Assembly (NCBI GenBank): GCA_029204225.1
Contig: MU832587.1
Coordinates: 1 to 64,000, forward strand
DNA from: Diphasiastrum complanatum
Taxonomy: Eukaryota > Streptophyta > Lycopodiopsida > Lycopodiales > Lycopodiaceae
Direction: 5' to 3'
DNA length: 64,000 bases
How positions within the stretch are numbered: the stretch's first letter is position 1; each line of letters begins with the position of its first letter. This document shows positions 24,204 through 36,735 of this stretch, one piece after another. Below the pieces are notes generated by a model. It was not told the origin of the DNA. It saw only the letters and a program-made list of their open reading frames with translations, and searched no databases. The position numbers were made by a program, and so were the translations under genes.

Positions 24204-25289
24204 GAGCTAAGGGCTTAGGGCTTAGGGTTTAGCGCTTAGTATTTACAACTAAGGGACAAGGGTTTAGGGTTTAGGGTTTAAGATTTAGGGCTTAGGGTTT
24301 AGGGTTTAGGATTTAGGATTTAGGGCTAAGGGCTTAGGGTCTAGGGTCTAGGGTCTAGGGTCTAGGGCTTAGGGCTTATGGCTTAGGGTATAAGGTTTAG
24401 GGCTTAGGGCTTAGAGTTAAGGCTTTAGTGTTTAGGATTTATGGTTAAGGGCCAAGGGTTTAGAATTTAGGGTTTAGTATTTAGGGACCAGGGGTTTATA
24501 GTTTTGGGTTTAGGACGTAGATTTTAGTACTTAGATTAGGGTTTAGAAATCAGGATTTACGGTTTAGGGCCTAGGGCTTAGGGCTTAGGGTTTAGGATTT
24601 AGGATTTAGGATTTATGGCTAAGGGCTTAGGGCTTAGAGTTTTGGATTTCGAGTTTAGGGTTTAGGGTTTAGGGCTAAGGGCTAAGGGCTTAGGGTTAAG
24701 GGCCAATGCTTTAGGGTTTAGGATTTAGATTTTAGAGTTTAGGATTTAGGGTCTAGGGTTTAGGGCTTAGATCTAAAGGCTTAGGATTAAGGGTTTAGGG
24801 TTTAGGGCTAAGTGCTTAGGGTTTAGGATTTAGTGTTTGGAATTTAAAGTTTAGGATTTAGTGTTTGGAATTTAAAGTTTAGGATTAAGTGCCAAGGGTT
24901 TATGGTATAGGATTAGGGTTTAGGATCTAGGGTTTAGGGTTTAGGGTTTAGGATTAAGGACCAAGGGCTAAGAGTTATTGTCGAAGGACCAAGGATCAAG
25001 GATCAAGGGTTTAGGGTTTAGGATTTAGGGCTAAGGGTTAAAGGCCAAGGGTTAAAGGTTAAGGGCCAAGGGCGAAGCACTAAGGGCCAATGGTGAAAGG
25101 CCAAGGGCCCGTACGAAGGACGAAAGGCTAAGGGTTAAGGGCTAAGGGCAAAAGACTAAAAGACAAAAATTTAGGGCTAAGGGGTTAGGGTTTAGGGTCT
25201 AGGGCTTAGGGCTTAGGATATATGGTTTAGGGTTTAGGGTTTAGGGTTTAGGGTCTAGGGTTTAGGGTTTAGGGTTTAGGGCCATCTCT

Positions 25290-26235
25290 ATCTCTAGGGT
25301 CGAACAAGTGTTTAGCGACATCTCCAGCTCTGTTATTGTCATTGTGCTGTTTGTTACTATATTACTATACTCGGATACTACTATTGTGTTGTTTTATCAT
25401 CTTCATGTGGATCTATCACCAGTATATGCTCCACTCAGGACAAGAAATTCAAAGCAACCCAGGTTGTCAACTTCTAATATGATCCGATACAGGGAGGAAA
25501 AGCTAAAGCATGTAGATTTATGGTCATCAAGAACATTGTATACTATTGATCCATATTCATTGCAACATCCGGGGCAAAGAATCCAAGGATCAATACTCGG
25601 TTTGGAAAGAGATAATAGTTGAACTCAAGATTTCGAAGAAGAAGGTTCTACTTGTCTACACAACATAGAAGTTTGGAGAAAATTAGACAACATGGTGAAA
25701 TACTTGAGAAAAGATAATTTTTCAAATACTGATGTACAAATGATACAGAAAAAAACCAGTGAATTTGTGGATGCAGTTCGAAGTGCATGGGGTGTAGATC
25801 ATATAATACATTAAGATTTCGATGTTACACTAGTATAGACAAATATGTGCAATTAATTTAGATGCTTTTGGTACTGATTTAGATTTTGTTTTTATGACAT
25901 GCATAACATATTACAACATCATGCGACATTCTTTGCAAAAAATAGTGGAAGTCTTAGCATATGGTCATCACAAGGAATGGAAAAACCTCATTGGCAAGCA
26001 AGAGCGACATTTATAAAAGTATACAACATGGTGGGATTAGCATAAAGAACAGCTATATATTGCAACTTTTCCAATGGTTTTACAGAAGAATCCAAATTTG
26101 TCATAATACAAAATTGACGGATTATAAAAAATTTCAAAAAGCATGCAAATTTATACAAGCCAATACTCAGCATTCAAATCAATAGAGATAGAGTAAAGAT
26201 GAAGCTTTATCCTAGTCATTACAGATATATACATA
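25290..26235. other. No gene recognised
   Basis: A 104-codon frame (25308-25622, +) and a 74-codon frame (25961-26185) have no motif I recognise. They may be remnants of the copia element whose 3' part follows. Confidence 0.3.
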
Positions 26236-26239
26236 ACAT

Positions 26240-26645
26240 GTTGTAGAAATACAACATGGATGACTACAGCCCAGCGATTCACAATGGATCTTGACTACAA
26301 GCTCTCAAAAGACATATGTCCCAAGAATACATCAGAAGAGCTAAATTCTACATAGTACCCTTATCAATCTTTGATTGGGTCACTGATGTACGCAATGGTC
26401 TATACCAGACCAAATCTAGCGTTTACAGTTAGTACACTTAGTCAGTTTATGACGAATCCAGGATTACAACATTGGAAGGCTTTGAAAAGAGTCATGAAGT
26501 ACATTCAAAGTACTAAAGCCTATGCACAATGCTATGATGGAACCATTTTTGTAGGATCAACTCTATATGGGTACACCAATTCAAATTGGGGATCCAGATT
26601 TTAGGCCTTTTTCAAAATCCCAAAAAATGCAAAGTTTCCAACATC
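26240..26645 (+). pseudogene. Copia reverse transcriptase/RNase H connection fragment
   Basis: One frame gives LDYKLSKDMCPKNTSEELNS, a stop, and YPYQSLIGSLMYAMVYTRPN. It continues LAFTVSTLSQFMTNPGLQHW and KALKRVMKYIQSTKAY, which is the conserved stretch between the copia RT thumb and RNase H. It then has YTNSNWGSRF, where D-x-D(x)W-A/G at the start of RNase H has decayed, and the frame ends. The catalytic YVDD motif and most of RNase H are absent. Confidence 0.85.
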
Positions 26646-26649
26646 TATA

Positions 26650-27490
26650 GAAACACAGTGTATTTTTCACATATATCAAACGTGACAATGACAATCTACT
26701 CACGATCAACTTCTACAACACTTTATATAGTCACGAACTGTAATAAGGCCTTGTTAGTCATAAACACTACCATCTATTACAAGATCTATTAATTGTACAA
26801 TTAATCAGTAGATTACATGATGTTTAGTTCGTCAAAAAATAGTGACTAAATGTCAACATCACGAGATTCGTTCACTCAGTTCAGTTGGTGATCAGCTGAC
26901 TCATGTAGTGAGGTGTAGACAGAAAGAGAACGATCATTAAGAGGCGATCGCAAGAGAGTTTTCAATGTGGAAAGTAGTGTGAGACACATAGTGCTACACA
27001 TGATAGTAGGCTATCTCATGACAAACATTGTAGTAATCTATATTCTAGCTTATCATGCACACCAGATTCATAAAGAATCATTGTACTCTTCTCATTTAAT
27101 TGAAGCATAAGGTAGGATTTTCTTGCACAGTATCGAGTCTTGAATATATGATTTTATTCATTCTTTCATGTTTTGATAATGCACTTCAATCATCATACTT
27201 CCATAGCAATAACATCTACGCCTTTCATAGTTAAGAAAAACAGTTTAAACACTCTACCGGATCAATCACCACAGCACAACATCAAGTGCAACAAGACAAG
27301 ACAACAGAATAGCTCACCTCAAACTGTATATTTAACTGATAAGCAAGTACAACGATAAAGTTGCTTAAAAGCACTCAAAGGGCTCGTAAAAGAAAGACGG
27401 CCCGATAATTCTAGACCTAAGCACACGTGGTGTCGTTGAAATAAGAAAGCACTGTATAAGTCGATCATTGCTATTTTAACTCTCTCCCTC
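26650..27490. other. No gene recognised; probable decayed LTR zone
   Basis: Anonymous sequence between two copia relics. It may contain the diverged 3' LTR of the old - strand copia element: a purine run on the - strand ends near 27492, just where an LTR would start. No second LTR was found to confirm this. Confidence 0.3.
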
Positions 27491-27572
27491 AATAACCAAC
27501 GTCTCTCTTTATTTTAGAGTTTACTCTATTCATGGAACATACCTCCATGATAGTATTACAAGTAAAGGCTTT

Positions 27573-29038
27573 TTACATAACCAGATCTAAGCCAAGTTTG
27601 GCTCTAAAAGTCTCAAATTTTTCTTTACTTAAAACTTTCGCAAATATATCAGCAACTTGTAACAACGTACAACAGTGTACAATACTTATATCTTCATATT
27701 GTAGCTTCTCATGCACAAAGAGATATTTTACCTCAATATGTTTTGTCCTTGCGTGAAAGACAAGATTCTTAGCCAATTGTATTCCACTTTGACTGTCATA
27801 GAAAATAACAGTAGGATTTACCTGCTTCATGCCAATCTCACATAACAACTTACGTAGCCAAACAGCTTCTTGAGTAGCAGAACTTAATGCTTTATATTCG
27901 GCTTCTGTAGAAGAAAGAGAAATTGTATCTTGCTTCTTGCTAGACCATGAAAAACAACCGCTACCAAAATTGAAGGCATAACCTATTGTTGACTTTCTAT
28001 CATCTATACTTCCTGCCCAATCAGCATCAACATAACTCTGCAACTTTGGTAAAACACTTTGTCTTTTGTAGATTAGGCCAAGGTTAGGTGTACCTTTCAC
28101 ATACCTCAAAATCCTTTTTGCAGCTTTCCAATGGTCCATAGTGGGTGATGACATGAATTGGCTAATCAAACTTACAGCATAATAGATATCAGGACGTGTA
28201 GTCGTAAGATATATCAAACTCCCAACTAGCTGACGGAATAGAGTAGCGTCATCATCAATACGAGATAATTTTTTACCAGCTTCGCAAGGAGTGATGGAAG
28301 GTTTGCACTCTATCATGTGAAATCTCTCCAATATCTCGCCCACATACTTGTTTCGACATAACCTAATATTACTGCCAGTTTGCCATACTTTGACACCCAA
28401 GCAGTAGTGCATAAGATCTAAATCTGTCATCTCAAACTGCTTGCATAAGTTGGCCTTGATAGAACGAGTGAGGTTCTCATCATTGTCCGTGATAATGATA
28501 TCATCAACGTAAAGTACAATCAAGGCAATGCTATCTTCATTTATAAGAACATAAAGATTTGGATCTGAATTTGTTCTTACAAACCCATGAGAAAGAAAGT
28601 AATTGTCAATGCGTCCATACCATGCGCGTGGCACTTGCTTAAGGCCATAAAGTGTTTTGCGTAGTTTACATACCTTCTATTCTTGTCCTTTTGCCATGAA
28701 GCCCTGCGGTTGGACCATGTAAACTTCTTCCTCTAAGTCACCATTCAAAAATTTGGACTTCACATCCATTTGATGGATCTTCCATCCAAAATGAGATGCT
28801 AGGGCAACGATAAGACGTAGCGTAGTCCACTTAGCCACTGGAGAAAATGTCTCTTCATAGTCAATTCCTTTGCTTTGCTCATAACCCTTCACTACTAGGC
28901 GTGCCTTATGCTTTGCTATCGTGCCATCTGCATGAAACTTTGTTCTAAACACCCATTTGTTGTCAATGGGTTTCTTTCCAAATGGTGGATCAACCAACTC
29001 CCATGTATCATGCATGTGGATGGATTCCATCTCCTCTT
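27573..29038 (-). pseudogene. Old copia element, RT and RNase H (3' part of pol)
   Basis: The - strand frame covers the reverse transcriptase from EEMESIHMHDTWELVDPP through GYEQSKGIDYEETFSPVAKW, a stop at about 28676-28678, LYGLKQVPRAWYGR and the catalytic YVDDIII. It goes on through LVGSLIYLTTTRPDIYYAVS and RNase H (SYVDADWAGSIDDRKSTIGY, SSTEAEYKAL, HIEVKYLFVHE) to a stop at 27573. The upstream half of this pol lies at 34916-36675. A complete younger copia element (29039-34915) sits between them, and reading across the single target copy restores the RT N-terminus in frame. Only a few stops interrupt it, so it is moderately old. Confidence 0.9.
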
Positions 29039-29819
29039 TGACAAAATTTCCAGAATTCACACGTGTGGGGAATATCCACAAGAGTGACTGATCTTAATTA
29101 AGCTTTGTGATTGGCACTATAACCTGAATCTAGATTGATCAACAAAATCTAGTTAAGAAGAAATGGCTAATCCACAATCTAGCATGCTAATCAACAGAAT
29201 ATAATGGCAATAATCAAAGAATGAATAAAAAATACAAGATTTCAATGTATAAGCATTAGCCTCAACACGAGTTAGAGAGAGAGAGAGCTAGAGAGATAAC
29301 AAGCAATATTCGTTTAGATCCAAAATGACATGAAATAGCTACAAAGCTTTGGTTCTTCATCATTAATTGTGTGGAGAGCTACACATATTTATGGAGATTG
29401 AGGTAGCTCGAGGTAGAATCATATCTATCCATTCCAAAATGACATCTAAAGTGACATCTAGAGTCTATGTGACATTTGTCACTTGTCATGCATGAGATTC
29501 TACCGACTTTTTACAAGTGTACTAGTTCTAACTAGAAATGTCCAAATCATCATGCATGTGTCCATTAAACTTTGTGCATGCCTTGCATGTCACTATGGAT
29601 CACTTACAATTAATGCATGTGAGTTGCCACGAGTTTCTACAAGCATAATCATGCTAATTATATGTCTACAAACTATATGCAAGTTGCATTTATCAAACTA
29701 GATGATACATAACCATGTAGCTCGAGTTCTATGTAGGCCAAACTTGGCATTTTGCATTAATGAGCTATATACTTGCATGGTACAACATTTGTAGTATGGA
29801 TTGTTTTTCAATTTTAACA
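29039..29819 (-). repeat. 3' LTR of nested copia element
   Basis: 781 bp, beginning TGTTAAAATTG and ending TTTTGTCA on the - strand. It matches the 5' LTR with scattered substitutions, plus a 12-bp insertion near 29445 and a 16-bp deletion near 29794 relative to it. By eye the substitution divergence is a few percent. Confidence 0.95.
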
Positions 29820-29836
29820 CTCCTCCTAAAAATGAT

Positions 29837-31453
29837 CTATATTGATTTGAACATGGATCTTGGTATAACTCCAAGGTTGGCTCTATGCTTGTTGAAGGAA
29901 CTTTTGCTCAAAGGTTTGGTGAGCATATCTGCAATGCAAGATGATGTGTCGACGTGCTCCAATTTGAATTCACCTCCAATCAGCTTCTCTCTCAGGAAGT
30001 GATGTGCAACTTCGATATGCTTGCTCCTTGCATGGAATATTGGGTTGTTGGCAAGGGCTTGAGCTGAAATGTTGTCACACATGATCATAGGTATATTTTC
30101 TTCCATAATTATCTTTAGCTCCACTAGTAACCTCTTGATCCAAAGCACTTACTTTGTTGTTGTAGTGAGCGCCTTGTACTCAGCTTCACATGATGAGAGT
30201 GATACAGTATCTTGTTTTTTGGAAAGCCAAGATATCAAGTTTCTTCCAAGATATATGACATAAACACTTGTAGATTTCCGATCTGCTCTATCACTTGCAA
30301 AATCCGAGTCAGAATAACCAATAATAGAAAGATCTTCACTTTTATATAATAAACCAAAATTAAAAGTTGAAGATATATATCTAAGAACTCTCTTGGACTT
30401 TTTCCAATGATAAATTGAAGGATTTTGCATAGCCTGGCTCAACTTATGAACACTAAAGCTTATGTCAGGTCTAGTTATTGTGAGCCAAATTAAGGAGCCT
30501 ATAAGACTTCTAAAAAGTGTGATGTCCTCGAAGGATCTTTCATCACCTTTGTTAGAGTCCTTTACATTTTGCTCCATAGGTGTTTCTATACTCTTACAAT
30601 TCAACATATTGAACTTTTTTAACATTGAAAGAGCATAGTTAGATTGACATATGAAAGCTTTATCTCTAAGAAAGTCAATGTCTAATCCTAGAATATAGTG
30701 AATTTTTTCAAGATCTTGCATCTTGAACTCTTTTCCAAGTGCAATCTTGGTTTCCTCAACTAACTTGATACAACTTCCTATCAGAATGATATCATCAACA
30801 TAAATAAGAAGGATGACAACATCTTTATCAAAAAACTTGACATATAAGGAAGGATCATAGTTACTAAGATTAAATCCTAGTGACTCAAGAAAGGTGTTAA
30901 GTCGAGAATACCATGACCTTGGAGCTTGCTTTAATCCATATAAACTTTTGAAGAGCAAGCAAACTTTTTCCTCATCATGGATGAACCCAATAGGTTGATC
31001 CATATAGATCTCTTCTTCTAGATAGCCATTTATAAATGCATTAGAGACATCTAGTTGAAGAATTTGCCAATTGAAAAAACAAGCAAGAGAAATTATGATT
31101 CTAATTGACACCATCTTTGCAACTAGGGCAAAGGTCTCCTCATAATCAAGTCCATATACTTGAGCAAATCCTTTAGCACAAAGCCTAGCCTTGTACTTGT
31201 TGATTGTGCCATCTTGATTATACTTGACTCGAAAAACCCATTTGGAACCAATGGTATTGTTGGATGCATATCCAACCATGATCCCTTTAACAGAATTAGG
31301 ATCATCTCTTTTCCTTGTTTCCAAGGGCATATTAACAAAGCAAGTACAACCAAAAACTCTAAGGTGATCTATCTTATTTCTGAAACAAGACTTCAAAAGG
31401 TGTTTTTCCAGCAAGAGCATTGTGAGGTAATCTATTGCACAAATAGTTTGCAC
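29837..31453 (-). pseudogene. Nested copia element: RT and RNase H
   Basis: The - strand frame begins in the integrase C-terminal region (LRVFGCTCFVNMPLETRKRD). It then jumps from KGIMVGYASN directly to TIGSKWVFRVKY, showing loss of the hinge between integrase and RT. RT motifs follow: KARLCAKGFAQVYGLDYEET, YGLKQAPRSWYSRL and the catalytic IYVDDIILIG. RNase H has SDSDFASDRADRKST and SSCEAEYKALTTTTK, a stop at about 30146, then HARSKHIEVAHHFLREKL and ADMLTKPL to the end. The catalytic residues that can be seen are intact. Confidence 0.92.
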
Positions 31454-31456
31454 AAT

Positions 31457-32548
31457 TTATTGCTTCACCCAATATTCAATAGGCAAAGAAGCTGCTACTC
31501 GAATTGCTTTAGCACATTCACATAAAGATCTGTTTTTCCTCTCAGCTACTCCATTTTGGGATGGAGAATAGGCACAAGAAAATTCTCTCTTTATTCCTTC
31601 ACCTTCACAATAATTATGAAACTTGTTGGAGATATATTCACCTCCTCCATCGCATCTTAAAGCTTTAACTTTGCAAGAAAACTGTTTTTCTACATAAGCT
31701 TTGAAGATAAGGAAGTGATCAAAAACCATAGCCTTTGAAGAAAGTAGATACAACCAAGTGTATCTAGTAAAGTCATCAATAAAGGTGACAAAACATGTTG
31801 CACCACCAGTACTTTTAGAAGAGAAAAAATGTACATCTGAATGTATGAATTCCAATGGATAAGTAGTCTTTATAAAAGACTTCTGATATGGCTTTCTGTG
31901 TGACTTTGCAATGGTACAAGCCTCACAAGGCTTGAAATCTTTAGAAAGAGATTTTGGAAGACCAATAGCCTTCTCCTTCTTAATCATAGAAGACATAGAT
32001 GTATAGTTAGGATGTCCCAACCTTCTATGCCACAGCTCCTCCTTAGATAACAAAACAACTTCACAAAGGTTTGCATTCTCATAAGAATTCAACTTAAAAA
32101 TTCCACCACATCTAGTTCCATCAGCAAGAATCTCATCTTTTCTCTTGATAAAACAAGTATTGGAGTTGAACTTTACATCACAACCATTATCAAGCAACTT
32201 TTTCACACCAATAAAGTTCTTTGTAAGTTTTGGAATGAAAAGAACATTAGAAAGTGCAAGAACTTTTGAAGAAGCAAGTTTCAATGGAATGTTGCCAATT
32301 CCTTCTATTGGACACTCATGATCATTAGCTGTGTAAATAGATCTCTTGAGTCCTTTGAAAGGTAAGATTGAGTCAAATGACTCCTTTGAACAGCACATAT
32401 GTGAAGAGGCTCCACTGTCTATGTACCAAGCTCCATCTTTCTTGAAAGGTGATGAAGGAAAACTGGACACCATAAGTGATCCTTCTCCATCACTTGCAAC
32501 AGAATCTTCTTCAATCTCTTTGGAGAGATTAGCTTGCTTGAGTTAGTT
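31457..32548 (-). pseudogene. Nested copia element: protease and integrase
   Basis: On the - strand the protease active site is in WYIDSGASSHM (DSGA intact). The pre-integrase zinc-binding segment is LWHRRLGHPNYTSM followed by CEACTIAKSHRKP (HHCC). The integrase catalytic D, D and E are visible in FIHSDVHF, LRCDGGGEY and NGVAERKNR. A one-base frameshift at about 31457 separates it from the RT frame. Two TAA stops lie just upstream, between gag and protease (about 32549-32555). Confidence 0.92.
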
Positions 32549-33368
32549 TTACTTCTTAAAGCAATTAGAGACATAGTGCCCCTTTTTGCCACAAAAGAAG
32601 CACTTCACTTTCTTCTTCTTGGTTTTTGAGTTAGAGGGATGAGATGTTTCATCCTCTTCACTATCTTGATCTTGATCTTTGGCTTTGTCTTTGTTGTATG
32701 CTTGAGAAAATTGGTTCTTACTCCTTCCTTTCTGCTTGCCTTTGACAAAGAGGGCTTTGTCACTTCCACCATGTTCAAGTTTGTTCATCCTGGAGAGTTT
32801 ATAGCTTTGTCTAGATTCTTCAGAAATAAGAATTCCTTGGAGAGTTTCTAGATTAGGTAACTCCTCCTTAATAGCAAAAGACTGAACAAGATTATCATAG
32901 TCATCTCTCAAGCCATTCAGTATGACTTGAACTAGCTCAACTTGGTTAATGGTAACACCAACACAGGAAAGCTCTCTATGTAAATCTCAAACTCTCAGAA
33001 CATAGTTAGATGCACTCTCTTCACTTCTTTGGAAACTTTGGAAAATCTGATTCCTAAGAGTGAGAAGTATTCTTTGCTTCATAGATGGTCTTCAGTGCAT
33101 CCCAAGCTTCTTTGGCTGTAGTGCAAGATCCTATCTCTCTCAAAATTTCATTAGATACATTCATCTTAATGAAATGTAGAGCCATTCTAGCTCTCTTCTT
33201 ATATTTAGGAATTTCAACCTGTGCTTGAGGCTCCTCCTCAACACCAAGCACAATATTCATAACATCCTGGAGAATTAAAACAAACTCCATTCTTAACTTC
33301 CAAATTGAGTAATTAGAAGTGTTTAGTCTTTCACTGGCTTCTAGAAGATATCCTCCCTGAGATGCCAT
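32549..33368 (-). pseudogene. Nested copia element: gag
   Basis: The start MASQGGYLLEASERLN is at 33368 on the - strand. The first 104 codons end at a frameshift caused by a small deletion in the EAKN(I)SRLLTLRNQ segment, judged against the relative at 20199-21195. A further in-frame TGA follows in LRV*DLHREL. The second part has ILNGLRDDYDNLVQSF, a Lys/Asp/Glu-rich linker and the CCHC knuckle CFFCGKKGHYVSNC. Gag would package the element RNA. Confidence 0.9.
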
Positions 33369-34120
33369 TATAATGAAGACTTCTTAGTTATTGGATTGAG
33401 ATATGTTTGAGCTTGTTCCTATCAGACTTAGAGTTGCTGCTCTCTTTCACTGTAGGTATTTTCAAGGTTGAACTACCTTCCTATGTGAAACACTTGCAAC
33501 TATATATGAGATGAATCTCAAATATTCAACAAGACAAGTTATCTAGATCATACACAAAAAGTGGTTTGAGACACTTTGGCTGGTTTGAATCCTACTTTTG
33601 GCACGTGTGAAATGCTTCAAAAGAAAACACTATTGACACTCATAAGGCTCAAAGGGTGTTCAAATACTTCAAACTCAGTCTTGATCTACAGTTTCTTGTG
33701 TTGGATGCTCAAAACAATGGATTTAGAACAAAGTATAATTGAATCAAATCAAAATGCTGTCACTCGGATTTTGGACCTATCCCTATCATCTTTAAGAGCT
33801 TATAACTCTTGCTAGACACATCAGATTGATTTGATTTCAATTTCTATGGAAAGTACAGATCAAATGCTTTCCATCAAGCTATAACATTACTATCTTTGGA
33901 AAAAGGAAAACAAAGGGACTGAAAAACTCTGATTTTCACACGTGCGGAATTTCAGAATTTTGTACTTCCTCAATTCAGGTCTAAAAATTCAGTTCAAGTC
34001 CGATTTGATCCAAATACACTTCAGAGAAAGGTTAGAAAAAGTGCAAAACTGCTATTTTTGCTTGATTTAGCTCTCAGTTTCTTGTACAATCAGAGTTGTT
34101 AGCATGCAAAGCTTAATGTG

Positions 34121-34915
34121 GCTCTGATACCATGACAAAATTTCCAGAATTCACACGTGTGGAGAATGTCCACAAGAGTGACTGATCTTAATTAAGCTTT
34201 GTGATTGGCACTATAACCTGAATCTAGATTGATCAACAAAATCTAGTTAAGAAGAAAAGGCGAATCCACAATCTAGCATGCTAATCAACAGAATATAATG
34301 GCAATAATCAAAGAATGAATAAAAAATACAAGATTTCAATGTATAAGCATTAGTCTCAACACGAGTTAGAGAGAGAGAGCTAGAGAGATAACAAGCAATA
34401 TTCGTTTAGATCCAAAATGACATGAGATAGCTATAAAGCTTTGGTTCTTCATCATTAATTGTGTGGAGAGCTACACATATTTATGGAGATTGAGGTAGCT
34501 CGAGGTAGAACCATATCTATCCATTCCAAAATGACATCTAGAGTCTATGTGACATTTGTCACTTGTCATACATGAAATTCTACCAACTTTTTACAAGTGT
34601 ACTAGTTCTAACTAGAAATGTCCAAATCATCATGCATGTGTCCATTAAACTTTGTGCATGCCTTGCATGTCACTATGGATCACTTACAATTATTGCATGT
34701 GAGTTGCCACGAGTTTCTACAAGCATAATCATGCTAATTGTATGTTTACAAACTATATGCAAGTTGTATTTATCAAACTAGATAATACATAACCATGTAG
34801 CTCGAGTTCTATGTAGGCCAAACTTGGCATTTTGCATTAATGAGCTACATACTTGCATGGTACAACATTTGTAGCAAGCCAAGAAATCAATATGGATTGT
34901 TTTTCAATTTTAACA
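34121..34915 (-). repeat. PBS and 5' LTR of nested copia element
   Basis: The PBS TGGTATCAGAGC (34121-34132, - strand) follows directly after the LTR (34133-34915, 783 bp). The LTR end TTTTGTCA and start TGTTAAAATTG match the 3' LTR. Confidence 0.95.
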
Positions 34916-36675
34916 CTCTTCCATTGCCCTTTGTCACTCTTTGTGATCTTTTGCCTCATCAAAGGTTGATGGCTCTTGACACTTCAAAATGTCACTCATT
35001 AGGGCATAGTTCACATGATAACGATCGGGAGACTTCCTTTCCCACGTTGATCTTCTCACTTCTCCTTGTGTGCTAGATGGTTGATTTAGCTTTGCCTCCT
35101 TCATGATCTTCTCATACCATTTTGGTATCTTAGATTCAGGTGATACACTACATGGAGAGTATGTATCCCAAGGAGTGTCCAAGAAATGTCTCTTACTTCC
35201 AACCGGTTTTTCCTTTATTGCTCCTATTGGCAAGTACCTCCCCCTAGGCTCTTGAATAGGTGGTGTCCTTTCATACTCGCCCTCTCGACTCTCATCTTCA
35301 CGTGCATCATCTTGTGGAGTGTCTTCTTCATTTTCTTCTTCCAAAATTGTGGGAAGTCTTTTGATGTTTTCACCACTTGCATGGTCTTCATCTTCATACA
35401 TATGCGTCTCATCAAAGATCACATCTTTGCTAATGTGAATCTTGTTTATTACAGGATCAAAACACTTGTATGCCTTTGTCCTCTTGTCATAACCAACAAA
35501 GATACACTTGATTGCTTTGCCATCAAGTTTCTTTCACTCTTCCTTTGGCACATGTACATAGGCCTTATATCCAATGATACAACACTTGTCGATTTTTGGC
35601 TTTATTCCTGTAAATGCTTCTTCGGGAGTCACATTTGGAACCGCAACTGTAGGGCTCCTGTTTTGCAAGAACGTTGTCGCACTGCACGCTTCTGACCAAA
35701 GTGAATCGGTCAAGCCCATTTGCTTCATCATGGAACGTGCACTCTCCATAATAGTCATGTTATTCTTTCAGCTACACCATTATTATGTGACGTGTGTGTC
35801 TGTGTGAATTGTCTTTTGATGCCGTGTTCCTTGCAAAAGTCCTCAAAATCATCAGATTTGTATTCGCCCCCTCTATCAGATCTTAGCACTTTAATGCGTG
35901 CATCCAGTTGGTTCTCTACCAAAGTCTTGAACTCCTTGAAGCAAGCAAAAACGTCGGATTTCGTTTTCAAGAAATAAATCCATGTCCTCCTAGAGTAATC
36001 ATCTATGAAAGTCATAAAATAATATGTTTTCCCCAATGACATGGTCTTCATTGGGCCACACAGGTCGTTGTGAATAAGTTCCAATGATTTCTTACTCTTG
36101 CAGCTCCACCTTTCTTGAATATCTCCCTGTGATGCTTTCCCATGACACATCCTTCACATATTGCATGATGATCATCCTGCAATGTTGGTAACCCTATTAC
36201 CATCTTTAGCTTCGCCATCAATCTCAAGCTCCCATAGTTCAAATGACCAAGTCTTATGTGCCACAACTCAGATTGAGATGCTGTCAAACCATATTCTCCT
36301 GGTTTTGTAGCATCCAATTTATAAAGGTCACAATTACTATCTCTATAACCTTTCGTCACCACTTTATAATTGTGGTTCCTATCCCTCATAAGGCATCCAT
36401 CCTTGACAAATTCAACCTTAAGATGTTGATTAGCCATTACTCCAACAGAAAGCAAACTCTTTTTGAGTCCAGGAACATAAAGCACATTAGGGATGTTCTT
36501 GATTTTTACCATCAGGAATTAACTGCACATGTACATTGCCCACACCCTGTATTTGGCATTCCTCCCCATCATGGATTGGTGAGAATTTCTCAAACCAATC
36601 ACGTTTCTCGGTCATATGCCTTGTGGTGCCTGAATCTATGAACCATTTGGCACCATCATCAACCTGGGATGCCAA
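34916..36675 (-). pseudogene. Old copia element, protease and integrase (5' part of pol)
   Basis: On the - strand the protease is WFIDSGTTRHMTEKRDW. The integrase zinc segment is LWHIRLGHLNYGSLRL with CEGCVMGKHHRE. The catalytic core is ELIHNDLCGPM, VLRSDRGGEY and NNGVAERIT. After a frameshift near 35755 come SARSMMKQMGLTDSLWSEAC and FLQNRSPTVAV. The hinge includes KCIFVGYDKRTKAYKCFDP and an acidic stretch. The frame stops at VPKEE*KKLDGK (a CGA to TGA change is likely) and at DHKE*QRAMEE at the edge of the nested insertion. The gene continues at 29038 and downward. Confidence 0.9.
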
Positions 36676-36735
36676 TGCCGATGAGAAGACACTTGTCTCG
36701 TCATCTTCTCCATCATCTTCAGCAATGTTGCCTTG

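Larger units (their letters stand above)
22422..25281 (+). repeat. Interstitial telomere-like array, degenerate (TTTAGGG)n
   Basis: About 2.86 kb is composed almost wholly of 6-8 bp units: TTTAGGG, CTTAGGG, CTAAGGG, TTTAGGA and TTAAGGG. The G-rich strand is +. The best-preserved runs have about four consecutive perfect TTTAGGG units (near 23467 and 25212-25280). Elsewhere units are diverged and mixed with GGCCAAGGG-type variants. Unique sequence flanks both sides, so it is interstitial rather than a chromosome end. It may derive from an old telomere fusion, telomere healing at a break, or expansion as a satellite. Confidence 0.95.
29039..34915 (-). mobile_element. Complete Ty1/copia retrotransposon, nested insertion
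   Basis: A 5877-bp element on the - strand has LTRs at 29039-29819 and 34133-34915. The PBS is TGGTATCAGAGC (34121-34132) and the PPT is at 29820-29832. The order is gag, protease, integrase, RT and RNase H, which is the Ty1/copia order. It is flanked by the 5-bp duplication CTCTT (29034-29038 and 34916-34920). The target is the beginning of the RT of another copia element of the same orientation. All genes carry frameshifts or stops, and the integrase/RT hinge is deleted, so it is no longer autonomous. Confidence 0.97.

Noticed and set aside
22422-25281. A true chromosome end
   Set aside because: Unique sequence and transposons continue on both sides and the units are degenerate, so the array is interstitial.
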